Source of the DNA: Opitutia bacterium
Lineage (GTDB): Bacteria > Verrucomicrobiota > Verrucomicrobiia > Opitutales > JABJCN01
Reading direction: 5' to 3'
DNA length: 40,321 bases
Assembly (NCBI GenBank): GCA_018668635.1
Contig: JABJCN010000207.1
Location: forward strand, 1-40,321
In this document: piece after piece, positions 8,648 to 17,987 of the stretch
How positions within the stretch are numbered: the first letter of the stretch is position 1
Layout: each line of letters opens with the position of its first letter
The notes under the pieces: generated by a model
Database searches by the model: none
What the model was told of the DNA's origin: nothing
What the model saw: the letters and a program-made list of their open reading frames with translations, nothing else
Program-made: the position numbers and the translations under genes

Positions 8648-10120
8648 TTATTTGCGTACAGCGACAAACCGGTAGCCCACACCCTTTCGCCAAATATAAA
8701 GTCTGTTTACCCCCGATTGAAACAGGATCTCAGCTTTAGCAACGCTGTTGGTAATATCTCCGTTTATTTCACAAATAACTGTGCCTTCAGTAATCTGCGT
8801 GCCATAGTCAAAGTCATCGTGTACTGAGGTAACAATCACTCCCTTTACCTCTTGGGGAATTTTATACATTTCTCGTAATTCAGTGGTGGCACTCTCTAAC
8901 TCCAAGCCGGGCACAGGCCAGTCCTCAGGAGAAGAGTTGACCGCAAGACTTCCCAAACTCCCCAAGGTAACAGTGATTTTTCTGGATGTACTTTCTCTAA
9001 TTACATCCAAAATGACCTTCGTGCCGGGGGATTTCTGGGAAATTATGAGTCTTAACTGGGCATAATTTGATATTTCCCGGCCATCAACCGAGGTTATTAT
9101 ATCAGCTTTTTTGAGTCCTGCCCTATCTCCAGCTTTACCACGAACAACTTCACGAACAATTGCACCCTTAGGTCGTTCGAATCCATATTCCTGCGCCATT
9201 TCAAGTGTCATACCTTCAAGCATAACGCCAATTGCTCCTCGCTCAACAACTCCCTTATCGACGAGCGAGGACATGATGTTACGGGCTAAATTTACTGGGA
9301 TAGCAAAACCTAGACCGATGTTGCCTCCCGTACGGGACATAATGGCAGTATTAATTCCTACAAGGCGGCCTTGAGCATCGACAAGCGCACCTCCTGAGTT
9401 ACCAAGATTAATGGAAGCATCAGTCTGAATAAAGTTCTCGTAACCGCCGAGACCAAGAAGGCCAAGATTAGTTCGCTTTGTAGCAGAGACAATTCCCATT
9501 GTTACAGTAGTGCCAACCTGAAGGGGGTTCCCGATTGCAAACACAATATCACCGACACGCATGTGATCACTATTCGTGAGCGTTGCGGCAGGAAGGTCTT
9601 GCGCATGAATCTTGAGAACGGCAACATCCGTAGGTGCATCTGCACCGACAACCTTGGCTTCGAATTCACGACCATCTGTTAGTTTAACAACAACTTCATC
9701 CACAATCGAACCCTGTTGAGAAACCACATGGTTGTTAGTCAGGATGAATCCATTAGGGCTTACAATAACTCCCGAGCCAACACCAGATGGAACTTTGCGT
9801 TGTTGCCCAGGGTCCGAACGTCTTTGGCCGGGAAGGCCAAAATAATCACGAAGATATTCCTCTAGTTGACTTTGAGAACGAGAATTAGAACCTGAGGCAA
9901 TTACTTGACTTGTGTAAACTCCGACGACTGCCGGTGTTACATTATCAAGAACGTCTGCATAGCTAGAAATACGAATTTGATTTGTTCGATCAGGGGGAGC
10001 AGAGTCTGTGTTGAGTTGAGGAGTGTTTTTTTCAGACTCATCTCTGGCAACAACAGATAAGATGAAAGCTATAGCGAGTAGTAAAGTGGCAGAAAATGAT
10101 GCGATCAGTAGTTTCTTCAT
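8648..10120 (-). CDS. htrA: HtrA/DegP-family periplasmic serine protease (Do-like)
   Basis: This protein degrades or chaperones misfolded envelope proteins. From the ATG at 10118-10120 it is 490 residues with an N-terminal membrane/signal segment (about 3-25, MKKLLIASFSATLLLAIAFI). The chymotrypsin-like catalytic triad is visible as His131 (LTNNHVV), Asp165 (PTDVAVLK) and Ser242 (NLGNSGGALVD). PDZ1 spans about 295-385 and a divergent PDZ2 about 405-485. A Gln/Ser/Arg-rich linker (75-110) corresponds to the LA-loop region. An upstream in-frame TTG at 10141 would add seven residues before the signal sequence and looks less likely. The gene follows prs by 97 nt and is the last of a colinear run that also contains bamA, ompH and lpxD, fitting a role in outer-membrane protein quality control. 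Its 3' end nearly touches the convergent 956-codon gene. Confidence 0.95.
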   Translation of the reverse strand: MKKLLIASFSATLLLAIAFILSVVARDESEKNTPQLNTDSAPPDRTNQIRISSYADVLDNVTPAVVGVYTSQVIASGSNSRSQSQLEEYLRDYFGLPGQRRSDPGQQRKVPSGVGSGVIVSPNGFILTNNHVVSQQGSIVDEVVVKLTDGREFEAKVVGADAPTDVAVLKIHAQDLPAATLTNSDHMRVGDIVFAIGNPLQVGTTVTMGIVSATKRTNLGLLGLGGYENFIQTDASINLGNSGGALVDAQGRLVGINTAIMSRTGGNIGLGFAIPVNLARNIMSSLVDKGVVERGAIGVMLEGMTLEMAQEYGFERPKGAIVREVVRGKAGDRAGLKKADIITSVDGREISNYAQLRLIISQKSPGTKVILDVIRESTSRKITVTLGSLGSLAVNSSPEDWPVPGLELESATTELREMYKIPQEVKGVIVTSVHDDFDYGTQITEGTVICEINGDITNSVAKAEILFQSGVNRLYIWRKGVGYRFVAVRK

Positions 10121-10213
10121 TTCACGGAAAAGATTACACAATAGGTGAATGTACGAGGAGTAACTCTCTTTAGATCAAGCGATTGTGAATTGTGGTATTG
10201 TCAAAACATCACT

Positions 10214-11161
10214 CTAGAATCCTTTGATATCGAAGAGACTGGTAACACTCGAATGGTTATGAATACGTAAAATAGCTTCTCCGAGCAAAGGCGCGACACT
10301 AAGAACCTTGATTGGGAGACCTCTTGAAGTAACGGGAACAGAGTTAGTGGTGATCAGTTCGTCAAGAGCACCATCCTTGAGCCTCTGATGCCCCATCTCG
10401 TTAAGAACGCCGTGGCTTACAAGCGCTTTTACCATTCTGGCGCCTTTGTTGCGAGCTAACGTAGCTGCTGCCATAAGCGTACCCGCGGTCTCAGTCATAT
10501 CATCAACAAGAAGGACATCTCGATCTTCAACATCTCCAACCAAATTGAAAGCCTCGACAGTAGTCGCATTATGTCTCCTTTTAGCAACTAGACCAAAGGG
10601 GCAATCAAGAATATCTGCATAAGCAGTAGCCATTTTCATTCCGCCAACGTCTGGTGAAAGCACTGTTAGATTTTCAGTCTGAAACTGATTTAAATAATCA
10701 GAGAAAACTGGTGAAGCGTAGAGATGATCAACAGGAATATCAAAAAATCCCTGAATTTGCTGAGCGTGCAAATCCATGGTTAGCACCCGATTCGCACCGG
10801 CAGTTACAAGAAGGTTGGCAACCAGCTTGGAGGTGATCGGTACTCGGGGTTGATCCTTCCGGTCCTGACGAGCATAACCGAAAAAAGGAATGACGGCAGT
10901 GATTCGCTGAGCTGAAGCGCGACGAGCGGCATCAATCATGATCAACATTTCCATGATATGATGGTTCGCAGGAGGGCATGTAGACTGAATTATAAAAACA
11001 TCGGCACCCCGAATATTTTCATTAATTTTTACAAAGGTTTCGTTATCAGGAAATTGTGTTACCGTGGCCTCAGCCAATGGTGTTCGGATATATTCACAAA
11101 TCTCATCCGCCAAAGCACGGTTAGAGGTACCTGAAAAGATTTTAAGTTCATGCTGGCTCAT
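10214..11161 (-). CDS. prs: Ribose-phosphate pyrophosphokinase (PRPP synthetase)
   Basis: This enzyme makes 5-phosphoribosyl-1-pyrophosphate from ribose 5-phosphate and ATP for purine, pyrimidine, histidine, tryptophan and NAD synthesis. Its 315 residues match the usual bacterial length. The ATP-binding region with FFGYARQDRKDQPR lies at about 93-106, DLHAQQIQGFFD at 130-141, and the PRPP-binding loop DDMTETAGT at 220-228. The start ATG overlaps the lpxD stop codon as ATGA, indicating translational coupling to lpxD. In many bacteria prs lies directly before rplY/ctc and pth; here it lies near the downstream end of the same gene run, separated from them by seven genes. Confidence 0.97.
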   Translation of the reverse strand: MSQHELKIFSGTSNRALADEICEYIRTPLAEATVTQFPDNETFVKINENIRGADVFIIQSTCPPANHHIMEMLIMIDAARRASAQRITAVIPFFGYARQDRKDQPRVPITSKLVANLLVTAGANRVLTMDLHAQQIQGFFDIPVDHLYASPVFSDYLNQFQTENLTVLSPDVGGMKMATAYADILDCPFGLVAKRRHNATTVEAFNLVGDVEDRDVLLVDDMTETAGTLMAAATLARNKGARMVKALVSHGVLNEMGHQRLKDGALDELITTNSVPVTSRGLPIKVLSVAPLLGEAILRIHNHSSVTSLFDIKGF

Positions 11162-12222
11162 GGATTATCAGGAGAAACGTAAATTTGTTCCAAAGTTTTC
11201 AACCTTTTATAGAATTCGGGCAAGCGTTTTTGAAGGACAATCATTCGTTGATAATCGTTTATTGGAAAAGCTGGGGACCCTCGAACAACTTCCCCGCCAT
11301 TTAAATTACGTAAAAGTGCACTACCACCTGCAATGGAAACCCCATCTCCGACAGTAAGGTGTCCCGCTAATCCAGCCTGTCCTCCTATCACAACATTATT
11401 ACCGAGCACGGTGCTACCACTAATTCCAACTTGAGCAACGATGAGGCAGTTATCTCCAGTATGAACATTGTGGGCAATTTGCACTAGGTTATCAATTTTA
11501 GTTCCGGAACCAATTCGAGTTTCATTAAATCGTGCGCGATCAATCGTTGTGTTGGCCCCTATCTCAACATTATCTTCCAAAACGACTCGTCCAATCTGCG
11601 GAATTTTCATGTGGCAACCATGCTCAGTCTCATAACCATAACCATCGGAACCTATGACACAACCAGATTGTAAGATAACCCCGCTCCCAACCTCACAGTA
11701 GTCCTGAACCGTTGTATTTGCAAGTAAGCGACAACCTTTTCCGACTTTAACATGCCGGCCAATATAGATGCCTGATTGGAGAAATGTTTTCGCACCAATG
11801 ATCACCTCCTCCTCAATTACGCAGTTCGGACCCACGTAAGAGCTTGCATCTACATTTGCGCTTTCATGAACTACTGCTGAGGGATGAATTCCTGGTGAAA
11901 CTTCAGGCCAGAGCTTTTGCTCCACATTAGAAGTTAGAATTGCAAGTGCCCGAGAAGGGGTTGCTGTACGTAGGTATGCTTGTCCATCTTTAGCTTTTCC
12001 GACATAGTTCAACGGAAGGAAAATAACACTGGCTTTAGAGGTTTTGACATCTGCAGAATACTTAGGGTTTCCAAGAAAAGACAAATCACCAACGACCGCA
12101 TCAGAAAGTGAGGCAATTCCCGTAATAGGGTGCGTTGTGTGGCCTTCGACCTTGATATCATCCGAAATCCCGACCAACTCTTCGAGGGTAAAGGAGATTT
12201 CCACAGCGCTTACCAAATCCAA
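11158..12222 (-). CDS. lpxD: UDP-3-O-acylglucosamine N-acyltransferase LpxD
   Basis: This enzyme transfers the second (N-linked) hydroxyacyl chain in lipid A synthesis, third step of the Raetz pathway, in the cytoplasm. The protein has an N-terminal uridine-binding domain (about 8-105), a left-handed beta-helix of hexapeptide repeats (about 108-310), the family motif GSDGYGYE at 191-198, and the catalytic His at residue 251 in IAHNVHTGDN (E. coli His239 equivalent). No ATG is available near the N-terminus. The longest frame begins with TTG at 12222; a second TTG two codons on has AAGG at a good distance (about 7 nt), and a GTG lies at codon 7, so the exact start is open. It lies 34 nt after ompH and overlaps prs. 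lpxC, fabZ and lpxA, often next to lpxD, are not in the window. Confidence 0.95.
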   Translation of the reverse strand: MDLVSAVEISFTLEELVGISDDIKVEGHTTHPITGIASLSDAVVGDLSFLGNPKYSADVKTSKASVIFLPLNYVGKAKDGQAYLRTATPSRALAILTSNVEQKLWPEVSPGIHPSAVVHESANVDASSYVGPNCVIEEEVIIGAKTFLQSGIYIGRHVKVGKGCRLLANTTVQDYCEVGSGVILQSGCVIGSDGYGYETEHGCHMKIPQIGRVVLEDNVEIGANTTIDRARFNETRIGSGTKIDNLVQIAHNVHTGDNCLIVAQVGISGSTVLGNNVVIGGQAGLAGHLTVGDGVSIAGGSALLRNLNGGEVVRGSPAFPINDYQRMIVLQKRLPEFYKRLKTLEQIYVSPDNP

Positions 12223-12256
12223 ACCTTATAGGAATAGAAGGAACCTAAAGGAATCT

Positions 12257-12820
12257 CTACTTGGATCCTGCCGCATTAAGGCGATTCAAAACTTCCTTCG
12301 TGACATCAAAATAATCAGCGGAATAGATAACAAAATCTTTTAAAGACTTATTTAATGCAAGGTCTGCCCCCTTCTCTTTAGCAACCAAAGCTACCATATC
12401 GCGGATTTCGGACATATTTAATTCCAAAATACTCTTGAGTCGCTGTTTAAGTACTGCATCTGTTCGCTGGATATATGCCAGCAAATCACGTTCCTTTTGT
12501 TGAATCTGTTTGCGAAGAACCTCAAATTCCTGACGAGACTTTTCCTGAGCAGCAGGCGTAAGAGCCGGATTCTTTATCTTAGCCTCAAGTGCCTTTGCCC
12601 GATCAACAAGGCCCTTGCCCTCCTCCTTCATAATCTCTATTTCCTGCTGTGCATTTTCTTTGGAGGCATCGAGTTTTTTACGGGCCGCTTGAAATTTTGA
12701 ATAGTTCGTGAGAACCTGCTCAACATCGACGGCGACAACCTTGGGGTTAGTCGCCACCTGACCGTGGCCAAGCACGGAGCCGAAAGCAAGTAGGATAAAT
12801 GAAGTGAATAGTTTATTCAT
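12257..12820 (-). CDS. OmpH/Skp-family periplasmic chaperone
   Basis: Skp-type proteins hold unfolded outer-membrane proteins during transit through the periplasm. The 187-residue protein has a signal peptide (about 1-21, ending VLGHGQ), a short beta strand (KVVAVDVEQVLTNY), and a long Lys/Glu/Gln-rich coiled coil (about 45-125). The C-terminal part returns to the body domain (ADLALNKSLKDFVIYSADYFDVT). The Skp body strand pattern with the terminal Asp-Val-Thr is typical of the OmpH family. It lies between bamA (27 nt) and lpxD (36 nt), the classical skp position, supporting the call. Note that the name ompH/skp is by family and position; sequence identity between Skp proteins is low. Confidence 0.92.
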   Translation of the reverse strand: MNKLFTSFILLAFGSVLGHGQVATNPKVVAVDVEQVLTNYSKFQAARKKLDASKENAQQEIEIMKEEGKGLVDRAKALEAKIKNPALTPAAQEKSRQEFEVLRKQIQQKERDLLAYIQRTDAVLKQRLKSILELNMSEIRDMVALVAKEKGADLALNKSLKDFVIYSADYFDVTKEVLNRLNAAGSK

Positions 12821-12847
12821 GTGGTATAAATGAGGTGTGTAGATGGA

Positions 12848-15184
12848 TTAAAAACGTGTTCCGAATGAAAAGTTAAATTCATGACTCTGATCATTCCATT
12901 GATCAGTTGCGAGAGGAAAGCCGAGATCCAAACGAAGCGGAGCACCCATAACCATGATACGTAAGCCAAGACCCCAATTAGAATTATAATTACTAGGATT
13001 AAAATCAAATTCTGAACTCTCCGCGAATCCCATGTCATAGAAAAATGCAAATCGTAGAGGATCGGCAATCTTGAAGGTGTACTCGATGCTGAATAAACCA
13101 TATGTGTTCCCTCCCTCGGGTTCTCCGTTAATATCTTTAGGTCCTACTTCACGATACCCAAAACCTCGCAGAGTGTACGGCCCGCCAAGAAAGAAGCGAT
13201 CAAAGAATGGGACATTGTCAGAATCATCGAGGGAAGTAATAAACCCAATCCGCCCCATAAGAGAAATAGTCTGTTCCATAGACTCGAAAGTTGGAATAAA
13301 TTTAGCAGTCCGAAGTTCTGTTTTCCAGTAATCTGAATCACCACCAAAAATAGTGCCTGCGAGTTCATTTCTAAGTTCGACACGGCTTCCACCTGAAGGG
13401 AAAAGGATATTTCCCCGGCGGCGATCTCGCAAAAGATTGCCACTAATCTTAGAAATGAGCATAGGAGTTTCTGCTGCTGATTTCTGAATAACAGTGGAGG
13501 CAAAGGGCTGTAAATCATAGATATGAACACGATCTAATTGATATCCAAAACGACCTTCCACCATTTCGAACAAAACTTTACGCAAAAAGACCTCAAAGCC
13601 AGCACGACGTTCAGAAAATGGCCCATAGAATTCGGACTCCTTCCGGTAAAGTTCAAACCCACCAGCGAGCCGCTGCTCAAATAGCCAAGGCTCCTCAAAG
13701 TATAGTACAAATTCGTTGCTTCGTGAACCTAATTGAGCTCTGAGTCGGAATTTTTGGCCATCTCCCTGAAAAAAAGAACGCCAGTTGAAGAGGTCAAAGT
13801 TACCTTGTGTCACCTCCGCAAAAAGAATTGCCTTTTCCAAAGAACTGAAGCCCGCGCCGAAAGTAAGGTTACCCGTTCGAGATTCCTTTACCGTAATGCG
13901 CATGTCGCGCCGCCCTGGGACATCGGTTGGTACATCGACAAGATTAACGTCCTCAAAAAAACGAGTGTTCAGAAGACGGAAGCGACTGCTCTCCATGCGC
14001 GTAAGGTCAAAGACATCGCCAGGAGCCAAGGCAAGCTCACGAAGGATGACATTGGTTTTCGTCTTGGTATTTCCCTGTACATCAACAGAATCCAAGAGCA
14101 CTTTTTCTCCTTCACGAATCTCAAAGATCAAGTCAATCGCTCGAGTGTCCAAATTAGGCTTGCGAACGGCCCTTACAGATGTGTCCAAGTAACCTCGTCG
14201 TCCATAGAAATTCTGGACATTCTCTCGATCAGCCTCCACATCTCCCGGCACAAAAACATCTCCATTCTCCAGTCGAATGCTGGCACGGATTTCTTCCACA
14301 GTGAAAATGGAGTTGCCTGCAACAGCAACTTCACCAACGGAATACTGTTGCCCTTCCTTGACCATGAATGACAAAAGAAGCTTTCCGGGTTTAGGATACT
14401 GTAAGTCTATATCCTTCTCGGAAATCTCAATATCCAGATACCCGCGCTCCTTATAATATTCACGGATTTTATCAATGTCTTCTGCTAACGTCTCCTCTCT
14501 GAATTTTCCAGTATCTCGAAACCAAGACAGAGGTGTCCATCTCTTGGTCTCGACAACCTTCCGCAATCTGCCATCACGGATTTTTCGATTACCCTCAAAT
14601 GTGACTTTCTTGATTTTGACCTTCTGCCCCTCGTCAATATGAAAAATGACAACTGCCTGCTCACCATTTTTCTTGGTTTCGTAATCAACATCCACTTTAG
14701 CGTAGCCTTTTTTACGATAAAGTTCAAGCAGCGTGTCCCGATCCTTTTTTAGAGTTAATTCGTCAAGAAATTTACCGGGCAGTGCCTCGACATCATTTAT
14801 CAATCTTGAGGTTTTTATTTTTTCATTGCCTCGGAACAGGATTTCAAGAATTCGAAATTTCGGTCGAACCTTTAGACTCACTGCAATCTCCTTTTGACCC
14901 GTCTTTTCAACAGATGCTTCAACATATTCAAACAAACCTGTTCGGTAGAGCGCGCGAATGGATTGGTCTAAACGAGTATCTGTAAAAACTCCATCTTGCG
15001 CAAGATGTATGTTCGCCAGAATGTAAGCTTGGCTAACTGACTGAGGTCCCTCGTAAAGTATATCTACCCGACTAATTTTCAACTCAACTGGAGCAGGTAT
15101 AGGCGGAGGATTATCCTGCCCCCTCAATGCAGAAATCAAGAAAAACAGGATGAGAATCCGTTGCAATAGCCTGAATATATCCAT
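12848..15184 (-). CDS. bamA: BamA, outer-membrane protein assembly factor
   Basis: This is the central barrel of the BAM complex that inserts beta-barrel proteins into the outer membrane. The 778 residues comprise a signal peptide (about 1-22), five POTRA domains (about 30-430, with GNEKIKTSRL, GNRKIRDGRL, GNSIFTVEEI and GNTKTKTNVI marking successive repeats) and a C-terminal 16-stranded barrel. The L6 loop motif LRGF is at 672-675 and the protein ends in FGTRF, giving the terminal Phe of the barrel signal. The start is ATG at 15184, 16 nt after dnaB, so it appears to be read through from a replication/ribosomal gene cluster. Later genes are ompH, lpxD, prs and htrA. Confidence 0.97.
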   Translation of the reverse strand: MDIFRLLQRILILFFLISALRGQDNPPPIPAPVELKISRVDILYEGPQSVSQAYILANIHLAQDGVFTDTRLDQSIRALYRTGLFEYVEASVEKTGQKEIAVSLKVRPKFRILEILFRGNEKIKTSRLINDVEALPGKFLDELTLKKDRDTLLELYRKKGYAKVDVDYETKKNGEQAVVIFHIDEGQKVKIKKVTFEGNRKIRDGRLRKVVETKRWTPLSWFRDTGKFREETLAEDIDKIREYYKERGYLDIEISEKDIDLQYPKPGKLLLSFMVKEGQQYSVGEVAVAGNSIFTVEEIRASIRLENGDVFVPGDVEADRENVQNFYGRRGYLDTSVRAVRKPNLDTRAIDLIFEIREGEKVLLDSVDVQGNTKTKTNVILRELALAPGDVFDLTRMESSRFRLLNTRFFEDVNLVDVPTDVPGRRDMRITVKESRTGNLTFGAGFSSLEKAILFAEVTQGNFDLFNWRSFFQGDGQKFRLRAQLGSRSNEFVLYFEEPWLFEQRLAGGFELYRKESEFYGPFSERRAGFEVFLRKVLFEMVEGRFGYQLDRVHIYDLQPFASTVIQKSAAETPMLISKISGNLLRDRRRGNILFPSGGSRVELRNELAGTIFGGDSDYWKTELRTAKFIPTFESMEQTISLMGRIGFITSLDDSDNVPFFDRFFLGGPYTLRGFGYREVGPKDINGEPEGGNTYGLFSIEYTFKIADPLRFAFFYDMGFAESSEFDFNPSNYNSNWGLGLRIMVMGAPLRLDLGFPLATDQWNDQSHEFNFSFGTRF

Positions 15185-15200
15185 GGGTTTTATTATGTTC

Positions 15201-16625
15201 TCAGGGTGCGTAGTTTTCGAAACGTGTGTATTGCCGCAGGAAGCTTAGTAGAACGTCTCCGACCGGTCCGTTCCTTTGTTTTGCAACAATCAGTTTGATT
15301 TTATCTATATTTCCTAAGGGACCTGGGGCATGTTGTCCATCCCCATCGTCACCTTCGTTGATCTCATCAATCATATGCTGCCGGTTAAGGAGAAGGACTA
15401 CATCAGCATCTTGCTCAATTGCTCCAGACTCACGTAAGTCTGAAAGTCTGGGATCCCGCTTCTCTTTCTCCATATCACGGTTTAATTGACTTAAGACGAC
15501 AACAGGAAGCTTTAAATCCTTGGCCATTCCCTTGATCGCTCGAGAAATTTCCGAGATTTGCTGTTCCCTCGGTGAGTTTCGATCAGCGCTCGAAATAAGC
15601 TGCAAATAATCAATTACAATCAATCCCAGAGGAGATTGCTTTTTAGAAATTAATGATGAGTTCAGTCGGCGTGCCTTTGCTTTCATCTCATAGATTGAGA
15701 TGGTGGATGCATCATCAATCCACATAGGTGCCATTTTTAAGTCGGAGGCGACCTGAGCAAGACGTGCCTGATCCTTCGGTTGTGAAAATCCCTCTCGCAG
15801 CCGAGACATGTCCACTTGAGCACGGCTGCATACCAGACGATATGCAAGCTGCTCAGAGGTCATTTCAAGACTGAATACCAAAGTTGGTATTGGCTCCAGC
15901 ATTCCAGGAGGACAAATGGCATGCTCAGCAAAGTTCATAGCCAAACTTGTTTTTCCCACCGACGGCCTGGCAGCAAGAACAATCATCTGTCCAGACAGGA
16001 AACCCTGAGTCATCGCATCCAAGTCTTTAAAACCAGTCATCACTCCATCTGCAGAGGACTCCTTATTAATTTGCCTAGAAATCAGTTGGCTGGCAGCCTC
16101 TACAGGATCACGAAGGGGTTGGGCTGAGGTGGAACCCTGATCATTCCTGAGGTTGAAAATATTCTGTTCTATCTTTTCAAGAAAATCTGTTATCTCACCT
16201 GCGGACGCATAACAGTCCTCAACGACATTAACGCATGTGCTAATCAGGCTACGACGTAATGCTTTTTCTAGAACAATCTCAATCCAATAGGCTGCGTGAA
16301 CTGTGGTCTCTATCCGACCGGTCAAACGATTAATTCCCTCGATGCCGCCAACATCATCAAGATGTCCCATGGACCGAAGCTTGTCTGCAAGAATGATCTC
16401 ATCAACCTCAACCTTGTCCTGCTTTACCAAATCCAACAGGGCCTCATAAATTAGCCTGTGAGATGGTTTATAGAATGATTCAGTGGATACTCGTTGCTGT
16501 AGGCAATCAGTCAGAATCTCATGACCACCTTCAATGATACACGCTGCAAGAAGTCCTTCCTCTGCATCGACATCGTGAGGTGCCGTCCGCTCCAGAGTTT
16601 GCTGCAGAGGTTCGGCCTGAGCCAT
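15201..16625 (-). CDS. dnaB: Replicative DNA helicase DnaB
   Basis: This hexameric helicase unwinds DNA at the replication fork. The 474 residues fit the family. The N-terminal primase-interacting domain spans about 10-115. The RecA-like motor holds Walker A ARPSVGKTS (219-227, Lys225), FSLEM at 251-255, Walker B IVIDYLQL at 336-343, LSQLNR at 378-383, and SDLRESGAIEQDADVV at about 395-410. No intein is present. An eight-residue insert-like acidic loop (INEGDDGDGQHAPG) occurs near residue 420-435. The gene follows rplI by 40 nt, the common bacterial rplI-dnaB arrangement, and precedes bamA by only 16 nt. Confidence 0.97.
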   Translation of the reverse strand: MAQAEPLQQTLERTAPHDVDAEEGLLAACIIEGGHEILTDCLQQRVSTESFYKPSHRLIYEALLDLVKQDKVEVDEIILADKLRSMGHLDDVGGIEGINRLTGRIETTVHAAYWIEIVLEKALRRSLISTCVNVVEDCYASAGEITDFLEKIEQNIFNLRNDQGSTSAQPLRDPVEAASQLISRQINKESSADGVMTGFKDLDAMTQGFLSGQMIVLAARPSVGKTSLAMNFAEHAICPPGMLEPIPTLVFSLEMTSEQLAYRLVCSRAQVDMSRLREGFSQPKDQARLAQVASDLKMAPMWIDDASTISIYEMKAKARRLNSSLISKKQSPLGLIVIDYLQLISSADRNSPREQQISEISRAIKGMAKDLKLPVVVLSQLNRDMEKEKRDPRLSDLRESGAIEQDADVVLLLNRQHMIDEINEGDDGDGQHAPGPLGNIDKIKLIVAKQRNGPVGDVLLSFLRQYTRFENYAP

Positions 16626-16665
16626 TTTTGTAAGGGTAAGGTGAAAAATAAGACAGGAGAGAAAA

Positions 16666-17142
16666 TTACTCCTCGTCTTCCTCTATAGGGTTTTCAGAAA
16701 CAACTTCCATATTCAGCTTCACTTGAAGATCCGCATGCAACTTGACTTCAACCACATGTTTCCCGAGTTCTTTAATAGGAGTAGCAAGCAATAGTTGTTT
16801 GCGAGTAATGGTAATGCCATCTTCATTTAAACGGTCAACGATGCTTGGCGCTGTAACAGAACCGAACATCTTTCCTCCCTCGCCTGTTTTAACCGCGATT
16901 GCTATTGACGTTTTCTTTAATTGGGCAGCAGTGCGTTCAGCTTCAGCAAGTTCGTCACATTCTCGCTGGGCACGTCGTTGGTTAAGAGAATCAATGTAAC
17001 GCCGATTAGACTGATTCATTGGAACGGCAAGATTCCGGGGAAGCAAATAATTGCGGGCAAAACCGGCGCGAACGCTGACAGTCTCACCTTCAGCCCCGAG
17101 ATTGTCCACTGGTTGCAGTAAAAGGATTTCTTGGGTAGCCAT
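16666..17142 (-). CDS. rplI: 50S ribosomal protein L9
   Basis: L9 binds 23S rRNA at the base of the L1 stalk and affects frame maintenance. The 158-residue protein has the N-terminal signature LLQPVDNLGAEGETVSVRAG followed by FARNYLLPRNLAVP (about 18-31). The long connecting helix is at 45-75, and the C-terminal domain is at about 80-148 (KMFGSVTAPSIVDRL, HVVEVKLHADLQVKL). An acidic tail (ENPIEEDEE) follows. It lies 72 nt after ssb; the usual intervening rpsR is absent. No Shine-Dalgarno is seen before the ATG. Confidence 0.97.
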   Translation of the reverse strand: MATQEILLLQPVDNLGAEGETVSVRAGFARNYLLPRNLAVPMNQSNRRYIDSLNQRRAQRECDELAEAERTAAQLKKTSIAIAVKTGEGGKMFGSVTAPSIVDRLNEDGITITRKQLLLATPIKELGKHVVEVKLHADLQVKLNMEVVSENPIEEDEE

Positions 17143-17214
17143 GATATTTTGAGGTTGTTAAATTAAAGAAGATTTAGATTAGAGGGAAGATACTATTATT
17201 TTAGAGGTTTGGCT

Positions 17215-17667
17215 TCAGAAAGGTACATCCTCGTCATCTCCCGATGTGGCATTTTGAGGAGCAGGAGTATCTGACTGGCTTTGGGGTTGTCTAGCCGGAG
17301 CATTTCCACCTTGAGATGCAGCACCACCACCTCCTCCTTGACCGTCGTTCACAAAAGAGAATGTCTCTAAATGCACAAGAAGTTTGGAGCGACGTTCACC
17401 CTGCTGATTCTCCCACTCATCCATACGAAGACGTCCTTCAATAAGAATGGCACGGCCTTTGGAAAAGAACTTGCTGATGGTTTCAGCCTGGCGACCAAAT
17501 GAATCCACATCAACAAAAGTGGTCTCATCGCGCTGTTCTCCACTCTGCGTAGTGTAACGACGGTTAACGGCTATTCCCAACTTACAAATTTGATGACCAT
17601 TGGCAGTGACGCGGTAGTCAGGGTCCCGTGTAAGGTTCCCCATAAGAATGACTTTATTGAAGGACAT
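17215..17667 (-). CDS. ssb: Single-stranded DNA-binding protein
   Basis: SSB coats single-stranded DNA during replication and repair and recruits partners through its C-terminal tip. The 150 residues include an OB fold at about 1-108 (MSFNKVILMGNLTRDPDYR, FVDVDSFGRQAETISKFFSKG). A Gly/Gln/Pro-rich linker follows (110-140), and the conserved acidic tip DDEDVPF ends the protein. It starts 17 nt after rpsF, the standard rpsF-ssb pairing. Confidence 0.97.
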   Translation of the reverse strand: MSFNKVILMGNLTRDPDYRVTANGHQICKLGIAVNRRYTTQSGEQRDETTFVDVDSFGRQAETISKFFSKGRAILIEGRLRMDEWENQQGERRSKLLVHLETFSFVNDGQGGGGGAASQGGNAPARQPQSQSDTPAPQNATSGDDEDVPF

Positions 17668-17684
17668 TGAATAGGTGGCAGAGG

Positions 17685-17987
17685 TTAATTGTTCGAGGTA
17701 ATAACCACACGGTTAATCGTCTTATCAAGATGCAGGTTTTCTTTAAGTGTAACAGGTCCATTTGTACCGCTTCGAAAATCAATTTGCACATACGGGCCGG
17801 AGAGAAAATCGCGTACTGCAGTACGGGCGAATTCTTTAACTCCAAGGTTTTCAACCTTATCAACTTCACCGTCGAAGGAGTTGATGGATTCGGTGATGCG
17901 CGTAATAATCTCGTCAACAGACTCGTTATTTTCACGATTGTCGAGAATGAAGGTTGCTCGATAGGAACGATGTTCGATGTTACTCAT
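17685..17987 (-). CDS. rpsF: 30S ribosomal protein S6
   Basis: S6 binds 16S rRNA in the platform, normally together with S18. The 100-residue length fits the family. Visible features are the opening YRATFILDNR strand, a helix with amphipathic spacing (DEIITRITESI), GEVDKVENLGVKEFA, GPYVQIDF and the closing LHLDKTINRVVIT. The sequence is divergent, but length, fold pattern and position (between pth and ssb) agree. The start overlaps the end of pth by 8 bp. The gene for its partner S18 (rpsR) is not found nearby. Confidence 0.9.
   Translation of the reverse strand: MSNIEHRSYRATFILDNRENNESVDEIITRITESINSFDGEVDKVENLGVKEFARTAVRDFLSGPYVQIDFRSGTNGPVTLKENLHLDKTINRVVITSNN

Noticed and set aside
13733-14371. 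Open frames on the plus strand inside bamA
   Set aside because: They lie fully within a clearly recognised BamA sequence on the other strand and show no protein-like pattern; shadow frames.
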